The notes beneath the pieces were generated by a model. The model was given only the letters and a program-made list of their open reading frames with translations. It made no database searches and was not told the DNA's origin. The position numbers were made by a program, and so were the translations under genes. Of a DNA stretch of 64,000 bases, positions 53,401 to 63,870 are shown in pieces. Position 1 is the stretch's first letter; each line of letters starts with the position of its first letter. This stretch comes from Micrasema longulum (lineage: Eukaryota > Arthropoda > Insecta > Trichoptera > Brachycentridae), in contig JAGVSM010003972.1 of the NCBI GenBank assembly GCA_022494885.1, forward strand, positions 1 through 64,000. The letters run 5' to 3'.

Positions 53401-53728
53401 GCTGCGATTGACATATTTTTATGAGCAATTACTGTGCCTAGTGCGTCGTACATGTACCGTACACGTACGTTTTTACATGTACCTACCTAAGTTACTAAGA
53501 TGTACATTTTTATAGGGCCTTTGACGGTTCAAATGACTAAGGTTGATATAATATCGAGTCGAAAATTCTCGCAGTCAATATAAAGATTTCAAGTCTATAA
53601 CCACTTATTCCTTTAAAAAATAGATGCGCTAGTTTTCTTCATACTGTCATTCCTTATAGTAAGCCAACACGCACGGAAAAGTAATATTCGAACCAAGCAT
53701 ATATAGATGATCAAAAAATTCCATGTGT
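53401..53728. other. No feature recognised
   Basis: A cluster of overlapping ACGTAC/TGTAC words at 53450-53485 is the only notable pattern. Confidence 0.35.
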
Positions 53729-53790
53729 GAATATGGAAGTCCTATAGGCAGAATGGTGAAAATTACACAAAGCGTAAATAAATTTATATA
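53729..53790 (+). repeat. Family A small fragment
   Basis: GGCAGAATGGTGAAAATTAC is the only conserved block. Confidence 0.4.
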
Positions 53791-53981
53791 TGCTTAGCAT
53801 ATTATTATTTTATGTCAAAATGTCATTTTGTTAAAAGCTAATTTTGTAAATTTTATGTTAATCTAGTTCCTAATGGATGACCTAACTTAACCAAACTCCA
53901 CATTTAATATTACAGATACAATTAAAAATAATGATTCTAACTTGTAAATATTTGTCGAATGCATTTATAAATATCTTTCAG

Positions 53982-54105
53982 CACAAAGATGCTAAGGCTA
54001 CCAGATTACAGAGAGCTCCTTCGGACAGCCTGTCTCGTTCGGCAACGAGCAATTCGTGTATGTGGGGACCGCTAAGGAGACTTATGTCCTCAGATGCGGT
54101 GTGCG
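53982..54105 (+). CDS. Candidate internal coding exon, unknown protein
   Basis: A GC-richer islet lies between an acceptor (AAATATCTTTCAG) and a consensus donor (GCG|GTGAGT at 54106). The most protein-like frame reads GYQITESSFGQPVSFGNEQF then VYVGTAKETYVLRCGV from 53996, with mostly G/C third positions. It has a TAA at 53993-53995, so the true acceptor in that frame would have to be one of the AGs at 53995-54012. The first frame (HKDAKATRLQ...) is open throughout but less protein-like. I do not recognise the product; the VxVGTxxETxVLRC pattern faintly recalls an Ig-type strand. Confidence 0.4.
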
Positions 54106-54111
54106 GTGAGT

Positions 54112-54697
54112 GGTGGGCAAGCTGTAGTTATAAATATTAAAGTATCGTACATTTATTGCATAGTTCCGCGAAAAGTATTCTGATTGTGGTAATTTTAGGT
54201 TTAGATCATTTTAATGTTTGTAAAAATGCATCCCAAACAAAAAAAAAACATAAGCCACTAATTGCCGAATTGCAGTGGGAAATCAAGTCAAATCTTAAGG
54301 GCATTAAATCAGGGTTAACTATTCCTCGACTCAAATATAATGCACCCTGAGAAAGTTTAGAATTTATCGCTTCCCAATGCAATCCGACTGGGCATTACGC
54401 CGAGGGATAAATACATTTATCAGACCCTCCCTTCAACTTACAATCTACAGAGAATAGTCGGGGGATATGGACGATACGGGATACAGTATACCGGTTACCG
54501 TCTTGTCTTGACCGTAACTTTTCATTACATTGCCGTATATATGTATATATGTATGTATGTACATACAAATATAGGAAAAATGCAACCTAAATCGTAACTT
54601 GAAGACCAAGCGGAAATTTAGTAAGGAAATAATTTAATATGACACCGATGCATTGTTCATGTAATACCATTTTCACTATGGTAAAAGAATACGTTTT
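54112..54697. other. No gene recognised; small (TATG/TACA)n tract at 54535-54570
   Basis: GTATATATGTATGTATGTAC is a short microsatellite. A GC-richer segment at 54355-54500 has no clear frame. Confidence 0.35.
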
Positions 54698-55330
54698 TAT
54701 TTATTTATTTATAATTTACATTTACATTACATCACATTTGACAATTACAATGTAAAAAAGAGCATAATAGAACGTTTAAGGTTACAACACCTATTCAATA
54801 AAAACTATAAATAAACAAAGACGACTAAATCACTAATACACATTACGGTGCTTAGTTCGAAAGGAAGAGTCTCAAACTGGTAATCCCGGCATGCAAACGA
54901 TCCACCTCTCTTGGTAGGCTGTTTAACAGAACAATCATCCTCCCCACAGGCATCACCAGCGGTAAATTGGTACTGCATTCAGGAAGAACAAATTAATGGC
55001 CTGTGTTGCGTAGCTCTTCAGTAGTTGCTCGGCGTATATCATTTTATGCGCTCCAAAATATTGGGATTGTTAATTAACCCGTTCAGAAGTTTAAAGGCCA
55101 TCATAAGCAAGGCAACACTCCTTCTGGTCCGCAAATTTGTGATACCAAGCATACCTAAAAATAACAAAATTGGATACTGCAACGGGTAGTATCTATACTC
55201 CTTCATGCACAGGTAACGAAGAAACTTCTTCTGTATTCTCTCCACTATAAGTGGGTGGCTTCTTCAGGCACCACCCATACCACCGCACTACGCACTACTC
55301 TCCAGAATGCTACGCACTAAAGTTGAACAC
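54698..55330 (-). mobile_element. 5'-truncated LINE with short tandem tail
   Basis: A minus-strand non-LTR copy ending in the (AAAT)n tail at 54698-54712, with UTR to 54851 and coding remnant 54852-55245. Confidence 0.75.
54852..55245 (-). pseudogene. LINE RT C-terminus, Jockey/CR1-like
   Basis: Starts ERIQKKFLRYLCMKEYRYYP, then GITNLRTRRSVALLMMAFKL, LNGLINNPNILERIK and a stop. After a frame change it ends PVGRMIVLLNSLPREVDRLH, AGITSLRLFLSN, TAA at 54852-54854. The E.IQ.KFLRY....Y....L.L.RR....L....K.LNG block matches 5747-5983 and 11665-12180 in layout, and LNSLP is the usual near-terminal motif. One or more frameshifts separate the halves. Confidence 0.75.
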
Positions 55331-55439
55331 AAAAGTTTGATGGTATTCAATTCGGCGAAGTTTTGGTATCAGTACTCTAGTTTTGGTATCAGTGCTCCTT
55401 TTTATTTATTTACTTTTTGAATGTATGGACATTGCGTTA

Positions 55440-56258
55440 ATTTTAAGGATAGCTAATTAAAATTGGTTAAGTGGGGCTCGGCAACCTCTTCAAAATTCGA
55501 AATTTGAGGCTCACCGAGGATTAAAGCAGGGGGGGTATAGCATCTCCGAGTTTATTCAACTTGTACTGCGATCCGCTTCATAGACAACTTAACACTTTGA
55601 ATGTAGGATTCAATAGGTTCGCCAAGACTAAACGCCATATCATACGCTGATAACATGGTATTGCAAGCTCAGTTCTTAGCAGGGTCACGGCAATTAACTT
55701 CAGTCTATGAGTAGCTGCTAAAGATCATGGATTAAAAGACAACGCAATAAAGTGCGAGATGGTTGTCTTTAAGACAAACAACTTAAATTTATGTGTGCTA
55801 CCACTCTTTATAAAGGGTAGTGAAGTAAAGAGAGTTTAAAGTTGTTTACATATCTAGGCCGTGCACAGGATGAAAACTGTGCGAACGATTGTGATATAAG
55901 GCGACAATATCGAGCCTATTGTGCACAAGTTAATATGCTGGCACGAAGATTTTATCAATGCTCCGTGGATGTCAGATTGTTTCAGATTCTGTGCACGCAG
56001 CAATACACCAGTGAGGTGTGGTGTAAATGCAATCAACGCAGTATTAGAGATATGAAAGTGTGCTATCACAATGGATTTAGATGCAAACATTCATCTAGAA
56101 TATCAAAATTACCCATCCACCTGAATGTTCAAACTCATAAACTATTCACGCATTTCATATTGATTCGAGCAGATAGTTGGATTCTCAATTTAATAAGGAT
56201 AACACGTGATTCGATACTTATGCTCGAGTTGATAATATGTAACACTCAATTATTGTAA
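55440..56258 (+). pseudogene. LINE reverse transcriptase core, catalytic box altered
   Basis: The best RT-core relic. Blocks in order are RGLKQGG (motif B-like), SEFIQLVLRS, then HIISYADNMVLQAQF with the catalytic YADD changed to YADN (55643-55654). Next come KDNAIKCEMVVFKTNNLNL and, in the 138-codon open frame 55842-56258, KLFTYLGRAQDENCANDCDI, RRQYRAYCAQVNMLARRFYQ and LCTQQYTSEVWCKCNQRSIR. The FKYLG...D..DI.RQ.RA...NMLARRF..C block belongs to a widespread animal LINE type. Several frameshifts occur before 55840. Loss of the second Asp alone would end RT activity. Confidence 0.85.
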
Positions 56259-57265
56259 TACGAAATATTTACTTATTGTATTTTTGGGTATTTATTGTTT
56301 TTCTTGTTTATTGTTTTATGTTTCTATCCATACAATATTTGAAAGTAATGTAAAATGTTTACTATCGACGAATGCCGTAAGTAAATCGATAAAATAATAA
56401 AAAAAACAAAAAAAGTTGTGATATAGCAAACAACTAATTTTGATTAAAATTAAGAGATCGATTTATAAGAATATAAATTGTCAATTGAAAATTTATTAAA
56501 TTGAAGGTATATCCTTAAAAACAGTGCATAAATAAGATATTAAAAAATAGCGTTTTCTTTACATCACAAGAACCTTAAAACATAAGCGTATAAGTATAGA
56601 AAAAGGATTAAAGCCTTTTTCCGCGGAAAGCTTTTATTTTATGATAAAAAGGCTTTGTAATACATAGAAAATATTTCATCCATAGTTATTTAATCGATAG
56701 CGAGATTTAAGAATATTATATTACGTATTTTTGAAAAAGTACCTACACACGAATAATAAAATCAAGCCTATCGATTTGTTAAAAAAAATATAGATACACC
56801 CTAATCGAATGCACCTAAGTGTGGAATGGGTACATTATGTACATATGCACCTATACACACGCTTGCATAGTGTGTCAGAAACACTGGAAGTGCACACAAT
56901 ACGCCCGTGCTATCGCAGAAACTGCTTTTACAATGAACCCCGATTTTGTTGCTATACCACAGAAGACAATGAGCAATCCCTTTACTCACTACTAACATGT
57001 GATGCACATTTGCAGGGAAAATTGCAGTAGGTACTGCGTTTTAAATTATAGGTTGATATTAATAAATTGTGTTATTTAGCAGGGGTGAAGTAAGTACTAA
57101 GAGAAAGGGTTATTCAACATTTGTAAGGCTCGTTAGGTTGAAAGAACCAGAAGGACGACGTTTAAACTCTATAGAAAGTGCGTTCGATAGTGTTCGTCGG
57201 AAAAATTCTGCCGTTGCTGTCTTACACAATAACAATAATTTAGTCGAAAAATTCAACCTAATCTG
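56259..57265. other. No gene recognised
   Basis: Frames at 56801-57030 on both strands and 57069-57296 (plus) have no motifs. AAAGCCTTTTTCCGCGG near 56610 is part of a weak inverted pair with AAAAAGGCTTT at 56646. Confidence 0.35.
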
Positions 57266-57375
57266 GGGTGGAATTCTGGATCTTCTCTTCCCCTAGAGAG
57301 GGATTATTTTAAAGATTTTCAATTTTTTGTTTGCTTCATATAACGGCCACATTGATGATTAAACATCTTAAACTT
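57266..57375. mobile_element. One-arm copy of the 302-bp CWG MITE
   Basis: GGGTGGAATTCTGGATCTTC ... TAACGGCCACATTGATGATT follows the arm of 6958-7259. CTG adjoins at 57263-57265. The second arm is absent. Confidence 0.75.
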
Positions 57376-58399
57376 AAAAGATACATATTTATCTATAAAA
57401 CTAAAGTAAAAATACTATAGGTAGTAAGTACACAAATTAAATTCGTCATAAGTCATTTAGGTTGATTATTTACTTTATATACTGAGCGACATAAAACGTA
57501 GGAGGGTTTTAAAATCAAACTAAAGCTTTGGCAATAAATTTTGATGATGTAATATCACTTATCAAAAAATTAGATTTCATGAGTCTGTCTAATATTTAGC
57601 ATAATATACAGTATTTCATTATTAAGCTGAGTTTGCTGGTTATATAACCCAATCACATGTGAGACAATAAAAGTACTTCAAGTTATGGATGTAATTTAAG
57701 TCATTTAGCAGTTTTGCAGAGATAATTATATTATTTAGTATTTTGATGGCGACAAAATAAATTAATATATTATTTTATTATAATGCACACTTCTTGTTTC
57801 TACTTCATAAACAAGATAAATTATAGGTCATTAACATAATGATATAAATTAATGTTAACAGAAAATAAACAGTAAACATGCATTTAAATAAAAATGTTTA
57901 CATTATATTGGCTTAAATTTCGAAGAAATGGAGTAACGTTATTAAAAGGTCAATAATAAAATTTACTTACAAAAACCTTAAGAATATCTTGTACCCAACA
58001 GGACAAGACTCCAAAACACATTCAATTTGACCATACTAAGGACATATAAAAAAAATAAAATTCTATAGTCATTATTATAATAGCGTTCTCTCCGGTCACG
58101 CAGACATTTTCCATCTCTCCTATACTAAATATAGAAGATTCCTTATGAGCGTTGATAGTACGCCTGTCTAGTTATAAGAGTATATCAGTATACAGATCGT
58201 CAGATCTACAAGAAGACAAAGAAGAGAATATCAATAAATATGTTTATCATTATTTGTATTTTCTACTGTATTTTTATTGAGTGATTTTTTTTGTGATTTT
58301 TAATGTTTTTTTTTTGCAATGCATTTTAATTGAATTGGTTTTTTTCTAGTTTTGAAAATTTATTTATTTATTATAGATGTTCTTACTTTGATTTTTACT
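57376..58399. other. Long AT-rich stretch with nothing recognised
   Basis: No frame over 60 codons, no repeats shared with the window. Confidence 0.4.
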
Positions 58400-58665
58400 G
58401 TTTACTACAGTTTGAAAGTTTCGTGTTACGAAAAGCTGTATGAAAAAAGGGACAAAATTCTATTTTATATAAGGCAGTAAAAAAATATTATGAAACGAGA
58501 AAAAACATTTAAGAAGAAAAAAAAACAAAATTAAAACAGAAGGGTAAGAATTACGTGTTGAATAACTAATAAATTAAATATATGTACATTGTTATTATTA
58601 GAGCACACGTATGTTTATTTTTATGAGTGCTCTATTTCAAGATTCAAAATAATAATTTCTTATGC
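58400..58665 (+). pseudogene. LINE 3' end, same family as 61945-62590
   Basis: A decayed KILFYIRQ.KNIMKREKTF peptide aligns with SILFKAIKSITKWKKIF of the better copy. The UTR words TTGTTATTATTAGAGCACAC, GAGTGCTCTATTTCAAGATT and AAATAATAATTT match 62530-62605. Only about 60 codons and the UTR are present. Confidence 0.65.
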
Positions 58666-58689
58666 GCGGTAAAATAAGAGCATTAAATT

Positions 58690-58860
58690 GTATCGCAAAG
58701 TTTCTTGAAAATGCATAAAAAATAAATAAAAACGAACTACTCTGAACGACACCAGTTCATCCGAATCAACCAATGATACAGTGCTGTGATAGATTTTCGG
58801 TTTACGGATGCCAATTCACCAGTCAGCAGAACCGAAGAGAGCTTGTGACGTCATACGCGA
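58690..58860 (-). repeat. Interspersed repeat, family B, inverted
   Basis: AAGTTTCTTGAAAATGCAT, CAGTTCATCCGAATCAACCA and AGCTTGTGACGTCATACG are the inverse of 6031-6345 landmarks. Confidence 0.7.
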
Positions 58861-59639
58861 AATATTTTTTAAAGAAAATGACTTAGTAGTCATAGTCAAC
58901 AAATCTTGTTTTAAAAATCTATTTTATATTTTTACTGGGTTATCATAATGTAATTAATAAATAACGTAATATCACAGTGGAAAATGTATATTAACATTCT
59001 TTACAATATAAGTCTTACTACTTTTATTTTCTTACGTTTATTATTCTTATTTTCTATGTGCACGTAAATTTGTTGTTTTTATTCCCATATAATATATTTT
59101 TTAATTTGCTAAAATAATTTTTAGGCGACATTATATTAGCTAACGAATAAAAGCATATCAAATAGATAACGCTCATAAATTAATAAAATGTGTCACAAAC
59201 TTATATGCATAAATAAACAAGGGGTGTTGATAGAAACCCTTTTTGTTAACGTATGGCGTCCTTGCTTTATATCAATAGAAAAAAACACATTCACAGCTAA
59301 CTAAATTACACGAAATTTTATTTTACAATACAAATATGCAAATGCACAAATTAAAGGGGGCATAAACTTGATTCTAACAATTTATGGGAACTAAATAAAA
59401 TTACGAAAAAAAACCTTGAAAAAAGAAAAATTCTTGCGTGTTTTATGCCAAGCATTTACAACATAGTAAAAGGTACGTTTATTAAAAATGCATTTGAGTT
59501 TTTTTTTACGATAACCTGAATCGCTCAAAAGTGTGATCGAGACATTATTGAGACGAGAATAAATCTGTAAAATAAACTTCAAACAAATGAGAATATTTAT
59601 GGAGCACATTTTTGAGAAGTTATCGTTGGAAGCGTACTA
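58861..59639. other. AT-rich, nothing recognised
   Basis: The 72-codon minus frame at 59391-59609 has no motif. Confidence 0.4.
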
Positions 59640-59880
59640 ATCTGGACGGAAAGACGGGGTCTGGAATCCAGATGTGTCCAGATGGAGAATACGAGGAGCG
59701 GAGAAGAAAGAAGAGTGCAGGCGCATGCGGCTGGTCGTCAACGCGTCTATAAATAATTATACCCGGCCCGCGATGCATTCGTCAGGAATCACGAGGAATT
59801 TCCGTGACAAAATGTTGCTCATATCTTGGAGGGAGTCTCCTATACTCCAGCGAAAGGCCACTCGGAGCTGACACACCGTA
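59640..59880. other. GC-rich patch, possible minus-strand exon or promoter
   Basis: On the minus strand an acceptor-like GTACGGTGTGTCAG is followed by LRVAFRWSIGDSLQDMSNIL, then SRKFLVIPDECIAGR up to CGG|GTATAA. On the plus strand GTCTATAAATAATTATACCC could be a TATA box with CGTCAGGAATC about 25 bases on. The two readings compete and neither is secure. Confidence 0.3.
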
Positions 59881-60355
59881 CATACAGTATACAGTATAAC
59901 AGAGACGCAGAGTTACCGAGAATTCAATTCGAAACACGCCGTGATTCAGTGGAAAAATCAAATATCACCATCATATTGACCGAGCAGTTAGTCATAGTAT
60001 AACAAATCGGTTCGCAATCCAACACATTTATTAGCGAAAAAACGTCTAGGCCTTATATGGAAACCTATTTTACTACATGAAAAAACGTCATGTTTCTGAG
60101 AATGTACTCATTTAAAATTCACCATGCAGAAATAAAATAAAAAAAACGATGTCTGTCTTAAGCATGTAAATTGATCCGATAATTGATCTAGTGGGAGTAT
60201 TTGATTGATTCAGAGAGACTTGAGGAAATAATGTGTAGCAAAAGGTGCGTGAGAACAGGATTTGGTTTGAACTAATTTTATTAACACAAGAGTGATGCGT
60301 TATTTTTGTGTTAATTGCTAATTTGGCCGGGGGGTATTCAGCTTGGCGTAGCGGG

Positions 60356-60610
60356 TATATAAAAAAGGAGCGGTTCTTAGAAAATTAAATAACTGAAGTA
60401 AAATCCGTGACAAAAATCACGGGCCAGCCAGTCGGACGACCGAGTTACGTATTATCGGGTTCACGTTGTTGTGTACCTACGTGTACAGGAAAAGGCAGTC
60501 ACCGTTTAAAATGGGTCCTTTGTTAGGCCGGTTAGTTGTTTTAGCGGTAGGTAGTAAGTAGGCAGGCTGCGGTGGACATGCATTAATAAATGAGGTTTTG
60601 GAAATTAAAC
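60356..60610 (+). promoter_or_regulatory. TATA-box promoter and 5' UTR
   Basis: TATATAAAAAA at 60356-60366 is a canonical TATA box, which would start transcription near 60386. The following 220 bases are GC-richer than the flanks and lead to a Kozak ATG at 60611. An upstream ATG at 60510 opens a 16-codon frame. Regulation cannot be inferred further. Confidence 0.45.
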
Positions 60611-60649
60611 ATGGCGTCGGTCACTGGCCCTAACAGCTGGGCTTTCCAG
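60611..60649 (+). CDS. Candidate first coding exon, MASVTGPNSWAFQ
   Basis: AAACATGGCG is an excellent insect initiation context. Thirteen codons run to a consensus donor, CCAG|GTGAGG, in phase 0. With the TATA box 250 bases upstream this has all the parts of a gene start on the plus strand. The remaining exons are either beyond the window or hidden as short exons among the repeats to its right. The peptide is too short to identify. A chance combination is possible but would need TATA, Kozak and donor to coincide. Confidence 0.45.
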
Positions 60650-61315
60650 GTGAGGGATCTATACGGAGGGTGCCCCTGCCACGTCACACCGTGCGGGGCG
60701 CGGGGGTCACCGATAGAAGAAAATGCAAATACATACATACATAAGCTTATACGAAAGTTAAATTAGTAGAAAAATATAAGGAACGATTCGCGAGTAGGTA
60801 CTTGCATTTACAATTGGAAATAACATAAGTACATAAGTGAAGTTAAAAGTAAGAATACTAAAAGAAACAATAAGGAAATGTGCCTACACACATAGGTATG
60901 GGTATATAAAAATATATTTAATATATTTACATATATTAACATACACACCTACATACACACGCATATGCACCGCACACACAAACACATACATATATACATA
61001 AATATATATAGTATAGGCAGAAATACATTTAAAAAAAGAAACTTTAAAAAAAAATGAGTAAATTAAAAATTATATTAAGAAATTTTATAGCCTTTGGAAT
61101 ACTAAACCTTTAATTATGTAAAGACGATGGTTATTTTCATTTGTTTTTTTGCAAATTTTCTGGCTTGTGCCTAGGACGTAACAACGCTGTAACGACGTAA
61201 ATTAAAAAATATCCATAAAAATCAATTAATTTTTCGAAGGGAAGTCGAGATTCTGGATACCTACTGAAACGAAACCATATTCTCAATATTTAAACATAAA
61301 CTTTGTAGTCAAACA
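60650..61315. other. Putative intron with (CATA/CACA)n tract at 60890-61015
   Basis: After a GC-rich 60-base start the sequence becomes AT-rich with runs such as ACATACACACCTACATACAC. No acceptor with a convincing exon was found. Confidence 0.35.
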
Positions 61316-61365
61316 TTTTACTAAATGTTATTAAATATTTGTACATAGCCACTTACTGACTGTTC

Positions 61366-61409
61366 TATGACCGTTGGTTTCGAGAGGTACCCGTCTCTTC
61401 GTAAGACAC
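61366..61409 (-). ncRNA. Decayed hammerhead-like motif, left arm
   Basis: Minus strand CUUACGA replaces CUGACGA, and GAAACCAACGG replaces GAAACCGGUA, so the core is lost. Stem II (GAGACGGGUACCUCUC) is partly kept. Confidence 0.4.
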
Positions 61410-61563
61410 CAATTAAAGTAGCATGCAAAACCCACAACATCAAACATTTTCATAAACTTATCGGTGCATGCAAGGGTTGCCTACTAAAAGCATGTGGTTT
61501 TATAGTTTTATGCAACAACTATAGTGAATGTGTACAGTGGGTTTTGCATGTTAGTTTACTTGG

Positions 61564-61606
61564 TGTCCTGACGAAGAGAAGGGTACGTCTCGAAACCGGT
61601 AGACAT
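61564..61606 (+). ncRNA. Hammerhead-ribozyme-like motif, right arm
   Basis: UGUC, CUGACGA, one unpaired A, stem II GAGAAG-GGUA-CGUCUC with one mismatch, GAAACCGGUA and GACAUAG. All catalytic boxes match 17184-17226, including exact UGUC/GACA stem I pairing. Confidence 0.6.
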
Positions 61607-61944
61607 AGAAAAGTCGGTAAGCGGTTATGGAGAAATATTTAATAACATTTAGTAAAAGCATATTTCTTCAGGTCTTGCCAATTCTCGAAATAATACGACC
61701 TAGACATTGAAAGAAACAGCAAGTTATGGAAAATATTATGATAAAAGAGACTATTCTTAAAATAATAATTGAAACTTTCTTAAAATATAATAATACGCAC
61801 CATAAATCAGTCTGTTGAAAATGACCAATTACAATTCTCCAAGGATGATTCTTATAACAAAAAAAAAATATAGGCAGAGAAAAAAAAAACAACTTAATTT
61901 TTATTTTACTAATCTTGTAACGAAAATCTAATGAAAAAATTTAA

Positions 61945-62590
61945 TTGCATTTGCATAATTTGCATAAGATGGTAATAAATAAGATTGCAAAAAAAATATC
62001 AATTTTGGGAAGGATCAGAAGATTTATTGATAAGGACTCCTGCAAAACTATTTACAAAGCAATTATTGAACCACACGTTAACTACTGTAGTAGCATTTTA
62101 TTTTTATCAAAGAAAGAAAACATAAATAAACTAACTGTATTACAAAATAAAGCCTTTGGAATCATTTTGAAAAAAAACAGATATACGAGGGTAAAGTCGA
62201 TGGTAAATGAAATGAAATTATTAACATATAAACAAAGAATATTTTACAATACAATGATATTTGTTCATAAAATTATAAACTCTAATAAAAAAACAGAATT
62301 TTGGAAAAAAATTGATCGGAACCAGCATGAACACGATCACAATACTAGAGAAAAGAACAAAATTAGACTTCCATTTAGGAAAAAGGCAAAGTCACAAAAT
62401 TCAATTTTATTTAAAGCAATTAAAAGTATTACGAAATGGAAAAAAATATTTATGAAGAAAAAAACATATCAAAATTTAAAATAATGGTCAAGACATATGT
62501 GATAAACAATTTATAAATTAAATATATTTTCAATGTTATTATTAGAACACACATAACAATATGTATGATATGTGTGCCCTACTTTAAGAT
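61945..62590 (+). pseudogene. LINE RT C-terminus, CR1-like, long open frame
   Basis: The open frame 61945-62484 is 179 codons: KISILGRIRRFIDKDSCKTI, then YKAIIEPHVNYCSSILFLSK, NKLTVLQNKAFGIILKKNRY, MKLLTYKQRIFYNTMIFVHK and FKAIKSITKWKKIF. The IYK.II.PH.NYCS.I..L....I..L..LQNKA block is the classic thumb region after the RT core in CR1-like LINEs. No stop interrupts it, so the copy is recent, but it is 5' truncated (no RT motifs, no endonuclease). The UTR to 62590 carries GTTATTATTAGAACACAC, shared with 58400-58665. Confidence 0.85.
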
Positions 62591-63124
62591 TTAAATAAAA
62601 AAAATAATTTGATTTTAAAAATTGAATCATGTATCTATGACTGCTTTTTTACAATTTTCTTCATAAAAACTAACATTATTTATGTGTTAGGTGTATTCAT
62701 TGGCGCTTAATTATATATTTTTATATTATTTTTATTTATCTGAAAATCAAATAAAACATAATATTATTGAACACAATGCATAAAATTCCCATGAGTAATT
62801 TAGACTCAGTTTGGGATAGAAATAGTAAAGAGATTAGTTAAGACAGAACATACTTTAATTTTCAAATGCCTCCTAATTTTTGATTATTATTAATATTTTT
62901 ATTTATAATTAATTTTCTTAGTATTGCCATGTGGGGTTCATAATCCATGATCGATGACACACACGTGCATAATAATTTTACCTGTAATATAGAGTCAAGA
63001 CTCCAAGAAGCGAGTCAGCGTTTTCGATTGAATTCAATTCATTACATTCTGCGAAACATGAGATCAAAGTCCTGCAGTGCATTAACATCGTCTCTACCAT
63101 AGAGATATGAAGAACAAAGGAAAG
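62591..63124. other. AT-rich, nothing recognised
   Basis: No open frame or shared repeat. Confidence 0.4.
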
Positions 63125-63247
63125 TGGCACATAAAGAGACCACAGCGCGCAGTCGAAGCCCAGTTCAGCCCAGTAAAGTTCAGCCAGTTCAGTCAGTCAG
63201 TCAGCATCAGTCACTCAGTTCCAGCATGAAGTTCAAGCGCAGTTAAT
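63125..63247 (+). promoter_or_regulatory. CAGT-rich promoter-like tract with MKF start
   Basis: CATAAAGAG (63130-63138) lies about 30 bases before a run of TCAG/CAGTCAGT words (63160-63225), which match the arthropod initiator TCAGT. ATGAAGTTC follows at 63226 in a good context. Short leaders and an MKF start are usual in insect cuticle and other secreted-protein genes, but the frame stops after six codons unless an intron intervenes, and no consensus donor is present. Confidence 0.3.
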
Positions 63248-63489
63248 TTAACTCCTAATCGCCGTCACACTCGCGCGACAGAATTCATTATTTATTCGCC
63301 ATGTAATAAATTCGCATTAAATAGAAACCACGTATCTTCTGTCAATCTATAACTGGGGTAGGAGCTCCTCCACACCCAGCAACAAGCTAAATCTTACGGG
63401 CATATTGTGTAATTTATGTATTTGCTTTAATTTTTATTATTGGTATGTATTCTAAATTAAATATATTATTCATGTTTTGAAAAATAAAT

Positions 63490-63665
63490 ATACCGATTGG
63501 TAATTTAGCTTTCCGGTAACTGTAGATGTATCTCTCATTGGTTGATTTCGGAGAAATAGTGACGTCGTACAAAGTATTTCATTTTTATCAAAACCACTTT
63601 AGATTTTTTTTTACCGTGCGTAAGAAAACATTTTAATATCCAATTTCCCGTCGCATTGAACTTTT
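63490..63665 (+). repeat. Interspersed repeat, family B
   Basis: TCATTGGTTGATTTCGGAG, ATAGTGACGTCGTACAAAGT and CCAATTTCCCGTCGCATTGA correspond to 6130-6330, with an internal deletion. Confidence 0.7.
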
Positions 63666-63714
63666 ACATTTATTTACAAGTAATTATATATTTTTTATTA
63701 ACATATTACAACAG

Positions 63715-63870
63715 AGATGAAGAACATTTAAGACAAGGTAATATAGAAGTCTAGGCATCTACAGGGCTTATGACCTGTCAATGGCTGGTTTAAGTGGCCA
63801 CTTATCACACTGTGTAACATTCACTATTCTGCCTACTTGTTCACTACTCAAAATATTGTTGATATATTTT
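63715..63870 (-). repeat. Family A, inverted
   Basis: AGTCTAGGCATCTACAGGGC, TTATGACCTGTCAATGGCTG and CACTGTGTAACATTCACTAT are the inverse of 410-540, followed by CAAAATATTGTTGATAT as in the TIR. Confidence 0.75.

Larger units (their letters stand above)
61316..61657. mobile_element. Foldback element with opposed hammerhead-like motifs (family D)
   Basis: The terminal 25 bases, starting TTTTACTAAATGTTATTAAA, are exactly inverted at the right end, which finishes TTTAATAACATTTAGTAAAA. Arms extend inward about 150 bp through the hammerhead block and GCATGCAAAACCCA / TGGGTTTTGCATG, leaving a short centre near 61470-61495. No coding frame is intact. A shorter counterpart of 16678-17277. Flanking duplication was not found. 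Confidence 0.75.
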
